Shown here one piece after another: positions 1 through 6,890 of a DNA stretch of 45,984 bases. Source of the DNA: an uncultured Brachybacterium sp. GTDB lineage: Bacteria; Actinomycetota; Actinomycetes; Actinomycetales; Dermabacteraceae. Positions within the stretch are counted from its first letter, which is position 1. Each line of letters starts with the position of its first letter. The translations under genes and the position numbers were made by a program. The notes beneath the pieces were generated by a model. It made no database searches. It saw nothing but the letters and a program-made list of their open reading frames with translations, and was not told the DNA's origin. The stretch is from the NCBI RefSeq assembly GCF_947500705.1, contig NZ_CANMSY010000015.1:1-45984 (forward strand), given 5' to 3'.

Positions 1-77
1 CAACCAACCCGCCGACAACACCGGCATCGAGCTAGCCGCCTAACACCCACCGGCCTCAACTACCTTGACAAATTCCG
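1..77 (+). mobile_element. Right end of an IS3-family element (second copy, cut by the window edge)
   Basis: These bases are identical to 44101-44177, the end of orfB and the right terminus of the complete IS inside the window. They include the last codons of the transposase, the stop TAA, the inner inverted-repeat core and the outward TTGACA. The identity stops at base 77, where cadD sequence begins. The window therefore opens within a second IS copy. Confidence 0.95.
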
Positions 78-662
78 ATCGGCCTGTTCGCCGCCACCAA
101 CATTGACGACATCGTCGTGCTCGTGGTGCTGTTCCTCGCCTCTCGTCGGGGAAAGCCAAGACCATGGCAGATCGTCGCGGGGCAGTACCTCGGGTTCATC
201 ACCCTCGTCGTGGTCAGCGTGGTGGCCGCTTTGGGCTTGACGATCATCCCAGACTCCTGGGTCGGGCTCCTTGGGCTGATCCCTCTAACCATCGGCATCT
301 GGACGCTCGCGCGGGGGCTACGCCGCAACCAGGCTGATGACGATGGTGAAGCAAAGATCACTGCAGTCGGGTTGTGGGGCGTCGCCGGGATCACGATCGC
401 CAATGGTGCCGACAACATCTCCCTCTACACGCCGATCTTTCGCACCAGCGCACCCGCTGACGTCGTGGTCATGATTGGAGTGTTCCTCCTCCTCGTGGCC
501 GTCTGGTGCGGCGCGGGACGGCTGATCGGAACGCACGAGGCCGTCACCGATGCGTTGGAACGGGTCGAGCATTGGCTTGTCCCCGCAGTGTTCATCGGAC
601 TGGGGCTGTTCATCCTGATCGAGTCCGGCGTCGTCCTCCGGCTCTCGGAGGTCTTCGCATGA
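78..662 (+). pseudogene. cadD: CadD-family cadmium transporter, 3' part (5' codons cut off by IS)
   Basis: The reading frame is open from the IS boundary and encodes a multi-span membrane protein beginning IGLFAATNIDDIVVLVVLF, the hallmark first helix of the CadD (Pfam Cad) family of cadmium resistance transporters. There are about five hydrophobic segments and the C-terminal half looks normal. The start codon and seven further codons are missing here, but they are found in frame at 42609-42632 on the other side of the IS-bounded segment, giving MLATIGSA before IGLF. The stop overlaps the lspA start (ATGA at 659-662), so the two were translationally coupled. CadD proteins are known to lower cellular cadmium. 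This copy is probably inactive unless an internal start such as GTG 117 is used, which would remove the first helix. Confidence 0.85.
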
Positions 663-1183
663 CGTCGCGCGAGACCGGCCACGAGCCCGAAGCACGAGAA
701 GTTCCCCCGCCGCGGCGCTGGCAACTCACCGTGGGAGCGTTCACGCTCGGCGCGTTGGTAGTCCTCGTCGACCAGGGGACCAAAACTTGGGCCGAAGCCA
801 CACTTACCGAGGGCGAACGCGTCCCTTTGATCGGCAACCTGTTGGGTTTGCAACTTGCCTACAATCCCGGCGCGGCCTTCTCCTTCGGCGAAGGCTCCAC
901 CCCGGTGTTCGCTCTGGCGGCCGTCGTTGCTACGGTCACCGCGGTCGTCTTCGCCTTGCGTGTCCGGCGACCTAGGTGGGCGATCGTGATCGGTGCGCTC
1001 GGTGGAGCCGCCGCCTCGCACACCGGCGACCGGCTCTTCCGCGAGCCAGGGTTTGCCCAAGGTCATGTCGTGGACTTCCTGGCATACGGCACCTGGTTCA
1101 TCGGCAACGTTGCGGACATCGTGATCGTCGCGGTCGCGATCACCGGAGTGCTCCTCATGCTCCGCGAGCGGCCCGGCGAGTGA
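659..1183 (+). CDS. lspA: Lipoprotein signal peptidase (signal peptidase II)
   Basis: The 174-aa product has the LspA layout of four membrane helices. Visible motifs are VDQGTK near residue 40, NPGAAFSF near 71, and GHVVDF followed by NVAD near 145-158, which supply the two catalytic aspartates. The usual GN-x2-DR motif reads HTGDR here, so its asparagine is lost. The enzyme removes signal peptides from diacylglyceryl-modified prolipoproteins in the membrane. The start was chosen at ATG 659, overlapping the cadD stop. An lspA copy next to metal resistance genes is a recurrent arrangement on mobile elements; this is probably an accessory copy beside a chromosomal one. Confidence 0.9.
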   Translation: MTSRETGHEPEAREVPPPRRWQLTVGAFTLGALVVLVDQGTKTWAEATLTEGERVPLIGNLLGLQLAYNPGAAFSFGEGSTPVFALAAVVATVTAVVFALRVRRPRWAIVIGALGGAAASHTGDRLFREPGFAQGHVVDFLAYGTWFIGNVADIVIVAVAITGVLLMLRERPGE

Positions 1184-1396
1184 CGCCGCTTTAGCGAACA
1201 CAGCGGCAGCATCGGAGAGTTCACTACTTCCCCAGGCGGCGAGATCTCCCTCGAGGTCAAAAGTTACGGCAGCTACCGGGTCCAACTGGTCCCGCGGACG
1301 ACCGTTTATGGCACGGGGTAGTTCGGGGCTCATCAGTCAGCGGTCAGCCTCATCATCGACCGTCGATAGGGCACCTCCTGGCGATGCTCCGACGGT
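1184..1396. other. Intergenic region with a short coding-like fragment
   Basis: No complete gene is seen. On the plus strand 1193-1321 reads as about 42 open codons with coding-like composition (ending RTTVYGTG and a stop) but without a start or ribosome binding site, so it may be the 3' scrap of a lost gene. The parA/parB operon converges on this region from the other side. No clear terminator was found. Confidence 0.4.
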
Positions 1397-1459
1397 TCAG
1401 CCGAACAGCTTGCCCTGATCCACGAACTCGATGCCCCGTTGCGCGGAGATGTACATCAT
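1397..1459 (-). CDS. Possible 20-aa peptide coupled to parB
   Basis: A short frame MMYISAQRGIEFVDQGKLFG begins with an ATG sharing one base with the parB stop codon (TGATG), which is a typical translational coupling geometry. The composition is coding-like. It could equally be the remnant C-terminus of a longer protein. Function unknown. Confidence 0.35.
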   Translation of the reverse strand: MMYISAQRGIEFVDQGKLFG

Positions 1460-1833
1460 CAGCTTCCTTCCGGCCGTCCGATCGGCCCTTCCCCGGGAAG
1501 AACGGCCTCGAACGGCTGTCCATTGTTGTACAGCTGTTCGCGGCGCTCGACCTCGGCCATGATCGCCTTCTGGATGAAGTCGCTGAGCGATCGGTCCCCC
1601 TCCTTGCCGTTGGTCTGGCGGAACGCGCCGCGCATTCGCGCGGCGTCGTCGGGGTGCTGGTAGAACCCAACCTTCTGTTGCTTGGCGGCCGTCGCTGCCT
1701 TCTGCTGGCGCGGTGCGGCTCCCTGCTGCTGAGGTTCCGGCGCCTTGGTAGGTTGCTGCTCCTGATGCGGCGCCGGCCGGATGGCCGATGCTCCGCTGAG
1801 GGCGCTGCGCCGGGGTGCTCGGTCCGTGGTCAT
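1459..1833 (-). CDS. parB: Small ParB-like ribbon-helix-helix centromere-binding protein
   Basis: The product is 124 aa. The first 60 residues are a basic, glutamine- and alanine-rich tail; residues about 65-120 (KVGFYQHPDDAARMRGAF, then SLSDFIQKAIMAEVER) fit a ribbon-helix-helix DNA-binding fold. Its ATG overlaps the parA stop (ATGA, 1830-1833). This is the usual arrangement of type Ib partition systems, where the small second gene encodes the centromere-binding and autoregulating protein. The phased 9-bp repeats at the parA promoter (2674-2700) are the obvious candidate binding sites, and related units recur upstream of several neighbouring genes. Confidence 0.75.
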   Translation of the reverse strand: MTTDRAPRRSALSGASAIRPAPHQEQQPTKAPEPQQQGAAPRQQKAATAAKQQKVGFYQHPDDAARMRGAFRQTNGKEGDRSLSDFIQKAIMAEVERREQLYNNGQPFEAVLPGEGPIGRPEGS

Positions 1834-2645
1834 GACTGCTCTCCTTCGAGTGAGCTGAGGATGGTGGTCAGGTAGTTGTCGTACAGCTTGGCAGCGGCAC
1901 GGGCTTTGGCGCCGGGCCACTCGTCAAGGCCCTTCGATGCCTCGATGGCATCGCTGATCGCCACGTGGTACGGCATCGGGGGCTCCAGGATCGGGAGGTT
2001 CAGTGCCTCACGGTTAGCGTCGAGGTCGGCCTTCCAGGTGCGGGCGCTGCGGGTGTTCTCCTGGTAGCGATTGACGATCACGGCAGCCAGGTACAGCGAG
2101 GGGTTGTAGTACTCCCCCACCTCCCGGATGGTGTTGAGGAGCTGCACCAGGCCGTGGGTCCCGAACAGCTTCGGCTCAGTGATCGCGATTGCCGCGTGCG
2201 CAGCCGTCAGGGCATTGATCGTCAGGATGTCGAGACTCGGCCCGCAGTCGATCAGGATGAGGTCGTAGGACTCGAGGACCGGTGCGAGAGCTTCGCTGAG
2301 TCGGCGCTCGCGGCCGACCGATGCAGCGTCGAGCTCGTTTCGGACGGCACGCAGCACGTCGTTGGCGCCGATGGTGGGCACGACATCAAGGCCATCCCAC
2401 ACTCCGGCCACGATCACGTCACGGATCGTGTCGCTGGTCCGTGAGCTGAGCGCATCGGCCAGCCCTGCGGTGTCCTGGGGCAGCTCTTCGGCGGTCGTGG
2501 TGGTCGTGAGGTTTCCCTGGGGGTCGCCATCGACCAGGAGCACGCGCAATCCGCGGTGAACGGCGACGCGGCCAAGGTGCTGCATCGTGGTGGTCTTGCC
2601 GACGCCGCCCTTCTGGTTGCAGCCGGCGATGATCTTGGCGGGCAT
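1830..2645 (-). CDS. parA: ParA-family partition ATPase
   Basis: A 271-aa P-loop ATPase. The deviant Walker A motif CNQKGGVGKTTT lies at residues 8-19, the A' motif VDGDPQGNLT near 40, and Walker B LILIDCGPSL near 125. There is no N-terminal HTH, as in short type Ib ParA proteins. ParA binds the nucleoid and moves ParB-bound plasmid copies apart before division. The start at 2645 was preferred over the longer frame because it follows GGAAGGACGACC and leaves the canonical MPAKIIAGCNQKGG N-terminus. The promoter region just upstream carries phased 9-bp repeats, so autoregulation is likely. Confidence 0.92.
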   Translation of the reverse strand: MPAKIIAGCNQKGGVGKTTTMQHLGRVAVHRGLRVLLVDGDPQGNLTTTTTAEELPQDTAGLADALSSRTSDTIRDVIVAGVWDGLDVVPTIGANDVLRAVRNELDAASVGRERRLSEALAPVLESYDLILIDCGPSLDILTINALTAAHAAIAITEPKLFGTHGLVQLLNTIREVGEYYNPSLYLAAVIVNRYQENTRSARTWKADLDANREALNLPILEPPMPYHVAISDAIEASKGLDEWPGAKARAAAKLYDNYLTTILSSLEGEQS

Positions 2646-2673
2646 GGTCGTCCTTCCGTCTGGTCTCGAAACT

Positions 2674-2712
2674 CTAACACTACTAACAGGACTAACAGTA
2701 GTCACTACTAAG
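2674..2712. promoter_or_regulatory. parA operator: three 9-bp phased direct repeats plus an inverted unit
   Basis: On the plus strand CTAACACTA (2674-2682), CTAACAGGA (2683-2691) and CTAACAGTA (2692-2700) follow each other without a gap, then an inverted ACTACTAA lies at 2704-2711. The array sits 30-65 bases upstream of the parA start. Tandem sites of 7-10 bp are typical of RHH partition proteins, so this is probably the ParB operator and possibly the centromere. The same CTAACAGTA unit recurs at 3640-3655, 4649-4664 and 4997-5012. Confidence 0.7.
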
Positions 2713-2722
2713 GGGGGTAATA

Positions 2723-2752
2723 TTAGTGCGTGGGAGTCACAGGCACCGACAT
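2723..2752 (-). CDS. Nine-residue ORF with a strong ribosome binding site before parA
   Basis: AGGAGGAAGTC precedes ATG and the frame reads MSVPVTPTH then TAA. It ends just upstream of the parA operator array. The strong Shine-Dalgarno suggests it is translated, perhaps as a leader peptide, but nothing else supports a function. Confidence 0.3.
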   Translation of the reverse strand: MSVPVTPTH

Positions 2753-2819
2753 GACTTCCTCCTGATGCTCAGACTTTCGTGAGGGTCCTACTGGCGCGCA
2801 TCCCCGCGGGGCGGGGAGC

Positions 2820-2841
2820 GCGAGGGGCAGCCGCCCCTCGC
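2820..2841 (-). terminator. GC-rich hairpin after the 64-aa gene
   Basis: CGAGGGGC and GCCCCTCG form a perfect stem with an AGCC loop, about 35 bases downstream of the stop at 2875. No U-run follows, as is common in high-GC actinobacteria. Confidence 0.5.
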
Positions 2842-2874
2842 TGCCGGCTCGCGCGCCGGCGGCGGGGCCGGCCA

Positions 2875-3069
2875 CTAGTTCTCCCCGAACGCTTCCCGGA
2901 GGGCCGTGAGGGCAGCGGCCACCTCCTGGCACTGCTCTACGTAGCGGAGGCTCCCCCACGCCGCGCCGTTGGCGTGCTCTGCCCACAGCCACGCGAGGCG
3001 TAGATCGTTGTCGGCGGTAAGGGTGACTCCCTCCTCGGTGGTGATGGACAGCTGGCCGATGATCGCCAT
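2875..3069 (-). CDS. Hypothetical 64-aa plasmid protein
   Basis: Reading MAIIGQLSITTEEGVTLTADN and ending LREAFGEN, the product is a small acidic alpha/beta protein with no membrane segment and no family I recognise. The start at 3069 is chosen because AGGAGAACACC lies directly upstream. It follows the 75-aa gene by 10 bases and is probably cotranscribed with it. Confidence 0.65.
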   Translation of the reverse strand: MAIIGQLSITTEEGVTLTADNDLRLAWLWAEHANGAAWGSLRYVEQCQEVAAALTALREAFGEN

Positions 3070-3079
3070 GGTGTTCTCC

Positions 3080-3307
3080 TTAGAACTCGATGTAGTCAAC
3101 CTGGACGCTTCTGCGCCGGGCGTGGATTAGTAGTTCGGCCGGCGCTCCGTTGCCGGGATCTACCGTCAGAATCAGGCGGGGGTCCTCGCGAGCCTCCGGC
3201 GCCGGCCGGCGCCGGCACTGCGGGCAGTCGCACCCTCGCCGCTGCGTGATCCGGCACCCATGGAACTGGGTGACGCTGCCGATGTAGTAGGCGGCTTCTT
3301 CCATCAT
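3080..3307 (-). CDS. Hypothetical 75-aa protein with a CxCPQC motif
   Basis: The protein starts MMEEAAYYIGSVTQFHGC and has a cysteine cluster RGCDCPQCRRR around residues 24-34 that could bind metal. The C-terminal half is a predicted beta-rich piece. AGGAG lies five bases before the ATG. Immediately upstream a degenerate copy of the plasmid operator (ACTACTGTTA) is present, so it likely belongs to the same regulon as its neighbours. Family unknown. Confidence 0.6.
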   Translation of the reverse strand: MMEEAAYYIGSVTQFHGCRITQRRGCDCPQCRRRPAPEAREDPRLILTVDPGNGAPAELLIHARRRSVQVDYIEF

Positions 3308-3310
3308 CTA

Positions 3311-3334
3311 CTCCTAATAGTGGTAACAGTAGTG
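3311..3334 (-). promoter_or_regulatory. Degenerate operator with 9-bp phasing before the 75-aa gene
   Basis: On the plus strand CTAATAGTG, GTAACAGTA and GTG follow in 9-bp steps (about 3314-3334), matching the CTAACAGTA unit of the parA operator. It overlaps the ribosome binding site region of the gene starting at 3307. Confidence 0.5.
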
Positions 3335-3340
3335 TTTAGG

Positions 3341-3580
3341 TCAGCCGAACAGCTTGGTCCAGCATTCGGGGTGGATGCCGCTGACGAACTGCTCGCGCAG
3401 CTCGGCGGGCATCTCGGGCGCGGCCTCCTGAATGAAGGCTCCAGCGTCGAGCGCGGCGACCTGCTCAGGGGTCAGCTCAAGCATTCCGCGGCAGCCGCAC
3501 TGCATGCACGGCTCGGTCTCGGCAATCTCCATCCCGTCAATGGTGTCGAGGATTCGGTCGGTGATCGTTGCGTAGAACAT
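3341..3580 (-). CDS. Hypothetical 79-aa acidic protein with CMQCGC motif
   Basis: The product begins MFYATITDRILDTIDGMEI, has a possible metal site CMQCGC near residues 25-30 and ends HPECWTKLFG. It is acidic and soluble. GAGAGGGGCTCCAA precedes the ATG. The gene has its own inverted-repeat promoter module upstream (3610-3655). Function unknown; the motif could coordinate zinc or be coincidental. Confidence 0.65.
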   Translation of the reverse strand: MFYATITDRILDTIDGMEIAETEPCMQCGCRGMLELTPEQVAALDAGAFIQEAAPEMPAELREQFVSGIHPECWTKLFG

Positions 3581-3609
3581 TTGGAGCCCCTCTCTCGGTT
3601 GGTGCTTCT

Positions 3610-3655
3610 AATACTACTGTTAGGGCCGCGCAAGCGCAACCCTAACAGTAGTATT
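3610..3655 (-). promoter_or_regulatory. Inverted-repeat promoter module 1
   Basis: Two perfect 16-bp arms (AATACTACTGTTAGGG at 3610-3625 and its complement at 3640-3655) flank a 14-base spacer. Read on the minus strand, a -35-like TTGCGC lies in the spacer and TAGTAT follows after exactly 17 bases inside the second arm, so the inverted repeat would cover the promoter. The module starts about ten bases after the ardC stop and ends 30 bases before the ATG at 3580. Confidence 0.65.
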
Positions 3656-3664
3656 TTCTGAGGT

Positions 3665-4588
3665 TCACGCAGCCGCTGCCGCTTCCTCGACCATGAGCCC
3701 ATCGGCCAGGACGTGAACGGCGCGCAGGACGTTCGCGGCCGTACTGCGGATGGCCTCGGCGTCATCGGCGGTCCAGGTGGCCACGTAGCCCACGCTGTAG
3801 CTGCTGGTGTCGAGTCCGAGCATGCCGGCAACGACGTAGGCCACGCTCTCGGCCTCGCACTCCCTGACGCCTCGGTGTGCGGCGCGCTCGCTCTCCGCGT
3901 CCTCGCTGTGCAGGATCACGTGCGCGGCCTCGTGAATAGCTGTCTTCGCGGCCTGTGCGGGGGAGAGGTCTGCATCCACGGCCACGCGGCGTGAGCCGTC
4001 GGTCATCGTGTAGCCGTTGGTCTCGCCGGGGATCGCCTCGCGGGTGAACGTCCATTCCTGCGACTCGAGCCAGGCGGCCACGGCTTCGATGATGCCGTGC
4101 TCATCCTCGCCTGACAGGCGCGAGACGAACGTGCGCGCGTCGGCCGGCTCGGGTGCGTCCGGGTCGGTCTTGTCGGTCTGGTCGATGTCGAACACGGACA
4201 GAGTGGGGAAGTAGATTCTCACCGGCTCTCCCTTGGCGTTTCGGCGGACGATCGCGCCGGCCTCCTTGGCTGCCTCGGCCTCCTCCTCGGTGAGCTTCTT
4301 CTCTGCGAATCCGAGAATCTTGATCGACTTTTCGCCCTTGCGCACCTGGCGGCCCATCTCCTGCCACTTGCGGAAGCCTGCCACCTGGGTGGCATCCTCG
4401 CGCTGCGCCCAGATGAGCATCAGATTGTTGAGGCTGTAGGCGTGGAAGTTCGACGCGAACGTGAGGAAGTCAGTCCACGCCTGCGAGCTGCGCAGCTCGT
4501 CCACCTGGGCGGCGATCCGGTCGTGGAGCTGCTGCGCCTCCTCCCGGCGCTGCTCGGCGGTCTTGCGGGTGGTGATCTTGCGGGCCAT
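3665..4588 (-). CDS. ardC: ArdC-like antirestriction protein with zincin metallopeptidase domain
   Basis: The 307-aa protein has an N-terminal ArdC domain (residues about 10-150, including FHAYSLNNLMLIWAQ and VRKGEKSIKIL), which in the family binds single-stranded DNA. A C-terminal zincin domain carries IHEAAHVILH (HExxH) near residue 225 with a downstream ECEAESVAYV helix supplying a third ligand. Such proteins enter or are expressed early in a recipient and protect plasmid DNA from restriction. The start at 4588 has GGAAGGGAACACCCC upstream. The gene lies between two inverted-repeat promoter modules. Confidence 0.88.
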   Translation of the reverse strand: MARKITTRKTAEQRREEAQQLHDRIAAQVDELRSSQAWTDFLTFASNFHAYSLNNLMLIWAQREDATQVAGFRKWQEMGRQVRKGEKSIKILGFAEKKLTEEEAEAAKEAGAIVRRNAKGEPVRIYFPTLSVFDIDQTDKTDPDAPEPADARTFVSRLSGEDEHGIIEAVAAWLESQEWTFTREAIPGETNGYTMTDGSRRVAVDADLSPAQAAKTAIHEAAHVILHSEDAESERAAHRGVRECEAESVAYVVAGMLGLDTSSYSVGYVATWTADDAEAIRSTAANVLRAVHVLADGLMVEEAAAAA

Positions 4589-4622
4589 GGGGTGTTCCCT
4601 TCCTTCGGTGAGTGGTTCTATC

Positions 4623-4664
4623 ACTACTGTTAGGGCCGCTTCGCGCGACCCTAACAGTAGTATT
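4623..4664 (-). promoter_or_regulatory. Inverted-repeat promoter module 2 (ardC)
   Basis: ACTACTGTTAGGG (4623-4635) pairs with CCCTAACAGTAGT at the start of 4649-4664. The arms and spacing match modules 1 and 3, but the -35-like hexamer is TCGCGC and the -10 region is changed to TAGTGA, so this promoter may be weaker. It lies 35 bases before the ardC ATG. Confidence 0.6.
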
Positions 4665-4667
4665 TGC

Positions 4668-4928
4668 TCAGTTGTGGCTGGCTGGAGCGTCGCGCATCTG
4701 CTTGTCCGGGGTGATCAGGTGGCCGAGGCCGCCGATGATGAGGCTGGCGGCGCCGTGCTCGCAGCGGTCGCTGTAGACCTCGATCCGCGCTGCGCCGACG
4801 GAGGTGCGCATCTCCAGTCGCAGGAAGGAGACGCCGGGAAGGTCGGACTCGATGCGCTTAGCGGCATAGGACCAGCGGCCCGCCGCGGTGGCGGTCAGAA
4901 TCTTGATGTCATAGTCAGTGATGGTCAT
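4668..4928 (-). CDS. Hypothetical 86-aa protein
   Basis: The product starts MTITDYDIKILTATAAGRW and is a soluble alpha/beta protein with a predicted antiparallel sheet (FLRLEMRTSVGAARIEVYSD). No membrane segment or known family. AAAGGTAGTCC precedes the ATG. Its own promoter module lies at 4967-5012. Confidence 0.65.
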   Translation of the reverse strand: MTITDYDIKILTATAAGRWSYAAKRIESDLPGVSFLRLEMRTSVGAARIEVYSDRCEHGAASLIIGGLGHLITPDKQMRDAPASHN

Positions 4929-4966
4929 TGGACTACCTTTCTCGGTGCCTCGCGGTTTGTGCTTCT

Positions 4967-5012
4967 AATACTACTGTTAGGGCGACGTGAGCGCAACCCT
5001 AACAGTAGTATT
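4967..5012 (-). promoter_or_regulatory. Inverted-repeat promoter module 3
   Basis: Perfect 16-bp arms at 4967-4982 and 4997-5012 are identical to those of module 1, with a different 14-base spacer. On the minus strand TTGCGC, a 17-base spacer and TAGTAT again fall at the same places. Conservation of the arms and promoter hexamers with a variable spacer argues for protein recognition rather than a simple terminator. Confidence 0.65.
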
Positions 5013-5031
5013 ATTGGGGTCTTTTTCCTGG

Positions 5032-5205
5032 TCAGTCGGCGGTGGCAACGATGACTGCCGACATCAGCTGAAGCGCATCGCCCAGCTGCCGGTCCGCCTC
5101 GCGGAGCATTTGCTCGCGCTCTTTCTTGGTCTTCGTCGCCCACGCGCGGCGCATCGTCCCGCGTGCGGCCGCCGTCTGCTTGCGCAACTCTCGCATCTGG
5201 TCCAT
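5032..5205 (-). CDS. Small basic coiled-coil protein (57 aa)
   Basis: The frame MDQMRELRKQTAAARGTMRR continues through a charged helix (TKTKKEREQMLREADRQLGD) to an alanine/valine-rich end. The whole chain is predicted helical. GAGGTAGGGAA precedes the ATG. It is the first gene of the minus-strand series that runs to parB. Function unknown; nucleic-acid binding is possible from its charge. Confidence 0.6.
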   Translation of the reverse strand: MDQMRELRKQTAAARGTMRRAWATKTKKEREQMLREADRQLGDALQLMSAVIVATAD

Positions 5206-5307
5206 TTCCCTACCTCTTTCCGGTGCTGATTACCTGGTGGCTTCCTTCTTGATAAGCGGAGCAGCTGTCCGGACGACGAGTGCAGCAACCCGTAGGGCGA
5301 GGGAGGA

Positions 5308-5384
5308 GAAGAATTTTTGGCCGTGAGGGAGCTTGCGACCGGTAGGACAAAAAATCTTCGGGGGAGTCGGCCCGCGAAGCGGGC
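5308..5384. terminator. T-flanked inverted repeat and adjacent GC hairpin
   Basis: GAAGAATTTTTGG (5308-5320) pairs with ACAAAAAATCTTC (5347-5359) in 11 of 13 positions, and a second hairpin GCCCGC-GAA-GCGGGC lies at 5370-5384. The T-runs on both strands fit a bidirectional terminator between the minus-strand gene at 5205 and the plus-strand unit at 5562. A similar element occurs at 6891-6945. Confidence 0.5.
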
Positions 5385-5407
5385 TTGTGCGCGAGGAGGG
5401 AGGACAG

Positions 5408-5455
5408 ATGATGGAGCGTCAAGAAGGAACACCCCCACGAGACTGGCGGCCGTAG
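5408..5455 (+). CDS. Possible 15-aa leader peptide
   Basis: GAGGAGGGAGGACAG precedes ATG ATG, and the frame reads MMERQEGTPPRDWRP then TAG. The strong ribosome binding site is the only support. It lies upstream of the small membrane protein gene on the same strand. Confidence 0.25.
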   Translation: MMERQEGTPPRDWRP

Positions 5456-5561
5456 GCCGGCCTCTCAGCTCGCTCGCGAGCTACCTCCTAGAGGGTGGCA
5501 CTGCCGCCCGCCGCCTGTGGGTGCCAGGCCGTAGAGTGTCGTCCCTTGCGGAGGGGAGGAG

Positions 5562-5708
5562 GTGAGTCGGACCATAGCGGATGTGCTGGTCATGGGCATA
5601 GGACTGGCTGTGGCGGTGCTGAACCTGGTCGCTGCGGTCCTGCGTCTGGCGGAGGCGCGGACGGGTCGTGCAGCACGGCGGCGAGAGGGCCGGCATCGTC
5701 GGCACTGA
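5562..5708 (+). CDS. Single-span membrane peptide (48 aa)
   Basis: A GTG start follows the very strong site GGAGGGGAGGAG. The product VSRTIADVLVMGIGLAVAVL continues NLVAAVLRL and ends in a strongly basic tail (RTGRAARRREGRHRRH). One transmembrane helix plus a cationic end is the architecture of small membrane toxins and of small regulatory membrane proteins. It is the only plus-strand gene in the region and is followed two bases later by a perfect terminator, which supports a real transcription unit. No antitoxin was recognised nearby. Confidence 0.55.
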   Translation: MSRTIADVLVMGIGLAVAVLNLVAAVLRLAEARTGRAARRREGRHRRH

Positions 5709-5710
5709 GC

Positions 5711-5740
5711 GAAGGGGCCAACCCTCGGGTTGGCCCCTTC
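5711..5740 (+). terminator. Strong intrinsic terminator after the 48-aa gene
   Basis: GAAGGGGCCAACCC (5711-5724) and its exact complement (5727-5740) form a 14-bp stem with only TC between them. It begins two bases after the stop codon. Confidence 0.75.
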
Positions 5741-6035
5741 CGTGCGCTCCTGAGCGCCGCGGAGAAGGGTAGACGAGCGGAGCGAGTGCCATCGGGTGGG
5801 CACCGTCGAGGGTCGCGCGCCGGGACGGAGTGCCGGTGTCGGGGGTGGCGGAGCCATCACGTAGTGACGCGCTAGCGCCTTCGACGCCGGTGCGACGGCC
5901 TGGCACGCTGGCCTGAGTCGGTGTCATCCGCCTGCCGCGCGCAGCGCGGGCAATGAGAGCAGGGGTGCGGAGCACCGCCGTCAGGGCACTGCCGAAGGCG
6001 TGCCCCGATAGGGCTGGGTCGGCAAGCAGACCGAT
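5741..6035. other. 295 bases without a supported gene
   Basis: No frame has both a start with a ribosome binding site and coding-like content. The stretch is GC-rich with several short palindromes (for example TGCCGCGCGCAGCGCGG near 5933). It lies between two terminators of converging transcription units. Confidence 0.5.
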
Positions 6036-6070
6036 GGCGGGGCCACCCTCGCCGTGAGGGCGGCCCCGCC
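6036..6070 (-). terminator. Terminator of the 236-aa gene
   Basis: GGCGGGGCC (6036-6044) and GGCCCCGCC (6062-6070) enclose an inner CCCTC/GAGGG stem. It starts seven bases after the stop at 6077. Confidence 0.75.
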
Positions 6071-6076
6071 GTCAGA

Positions 6077-6787
6077 TCACTCCGTCATCCACTCCGGCTT
6101 GCCCCGGTAGTAGAGCACCCGCACCATCGTGTCGGTCAACTCCCAGCCCGGGGTGAGTCGCTGCGAGACCATGGCCGCACGCGACGCACGCCAGGGCTGT
6201 CCCGCAGCCCACCACAGCAGCGCCGCGATCGCGAGCAGCCGGCCGGCGTACACCGCCCCCTCGATGTGCGCGGCTGCGAACTCCGCGACCATCGCCCCAT
6301 TGATGAGCGTCGCCAGATCGAGCGGCCGCGTGTCGGGCGAGAGCAGCCACGCCATGACCTTCGCGTCCGCCGGCAGTTCTTCCGAGGGGAAGTACCTGAC
6401 GGGCATCACCAGGTACGCCATCGCTGCCAGCATCCGCGTGGAGTGCACAGAGCTGTACGCCATCGCCGCCAGTTCCGCCACGGCCTCGCTCGACGGCTTC
6501 TCGCCGTTCAAGCAGATCGCCTGCCACTCGATGTGCATGTACGAGCTGGTGCGCCTGACGGGCGCCACCTTCTCGAACGCCGGTTCGCGACCCATGTCCC
6601 ACTTCCGGATCGGCGCGGTCGCGATCTGCGTTCTCAAGGCGCGCGCCCGATGAATCGCGTTCGTGTAGCGATCCATCGCCGCCTTGATCTGCGGGTACTG
6701 CTCCCGCGCCATCTCCAGCTGCGCCCTCTCGCGCCGCAGCGCCTCCGCCAGCTCGCGGCGGACCTGGGTGATTTCGCTCTGCTTCAT
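6077..6787 (-). CDS. Hypothetical 236-aa protein with N-terminal coiled coil
   Basis: The first 60 residues (MKQSEITQVRRELAEALRRE and on to IHRARALRTQIA) are a charged coiled coil. The remainder is alanine-rich and helical, with several tryptophans and a mildly hydrophobic stretch (AGRLLAIAALLWWAAG) near residue 185, then ends VLYYRGKPEWMTE. GAAGGGAAGAGCG precedes the start at 6787, which is why the longer upstream frame was rejected. It is a single-gene unit bounded by hairpins at 6036 and 6891. No family recognised. Confidence 0.65.
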   Translation of the reverse strand: MKQSEITQVRRELAEALRRERAQLEMAREQYPQIKAAMDRYTNAIHRARALRTQIATAPIRKWDMGREPAFEKVAPVRRTSSYMHIEWQAICLNGEKPSSEAVAELAAMAYSSVHSTRMLAAMAYLVMPVRYFPSEELPADAKVMAWLLSPDTRPLDLATLINGAMVAEFAAAHIEGAVYAGRLLAIAALLWWAAGQPWRASRAAMVSQRLTPGWELTDTMVRVLYYRGKPEWMTE

Positions 6788-6890
6788 CGCTCTTCCCTTC
6801 GGTAGGACGCCCTTTGGCGTCGCCCCGCTGGTACGGGACATGACCTGCCAACCCACCACAGCGGGGTGGCAGTCAACCCCGAAGAACGGA

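Noticed and set aside
425-1333. 302-codon minus-strand open frame over cadD and lspA
   Set aside because: It lies opposite two recognisable membrane protein genes and has no coding features; a shadow of GC-rich codons.
3610-5012. The three inverted-repeat modules as simple intrinsic terminators
   Set aside because: They sit directly upstream of starts, hold promoter hexamers with 17-base spacing and share arms with the parA operator; no U-run follows. Dual function is not excluded.
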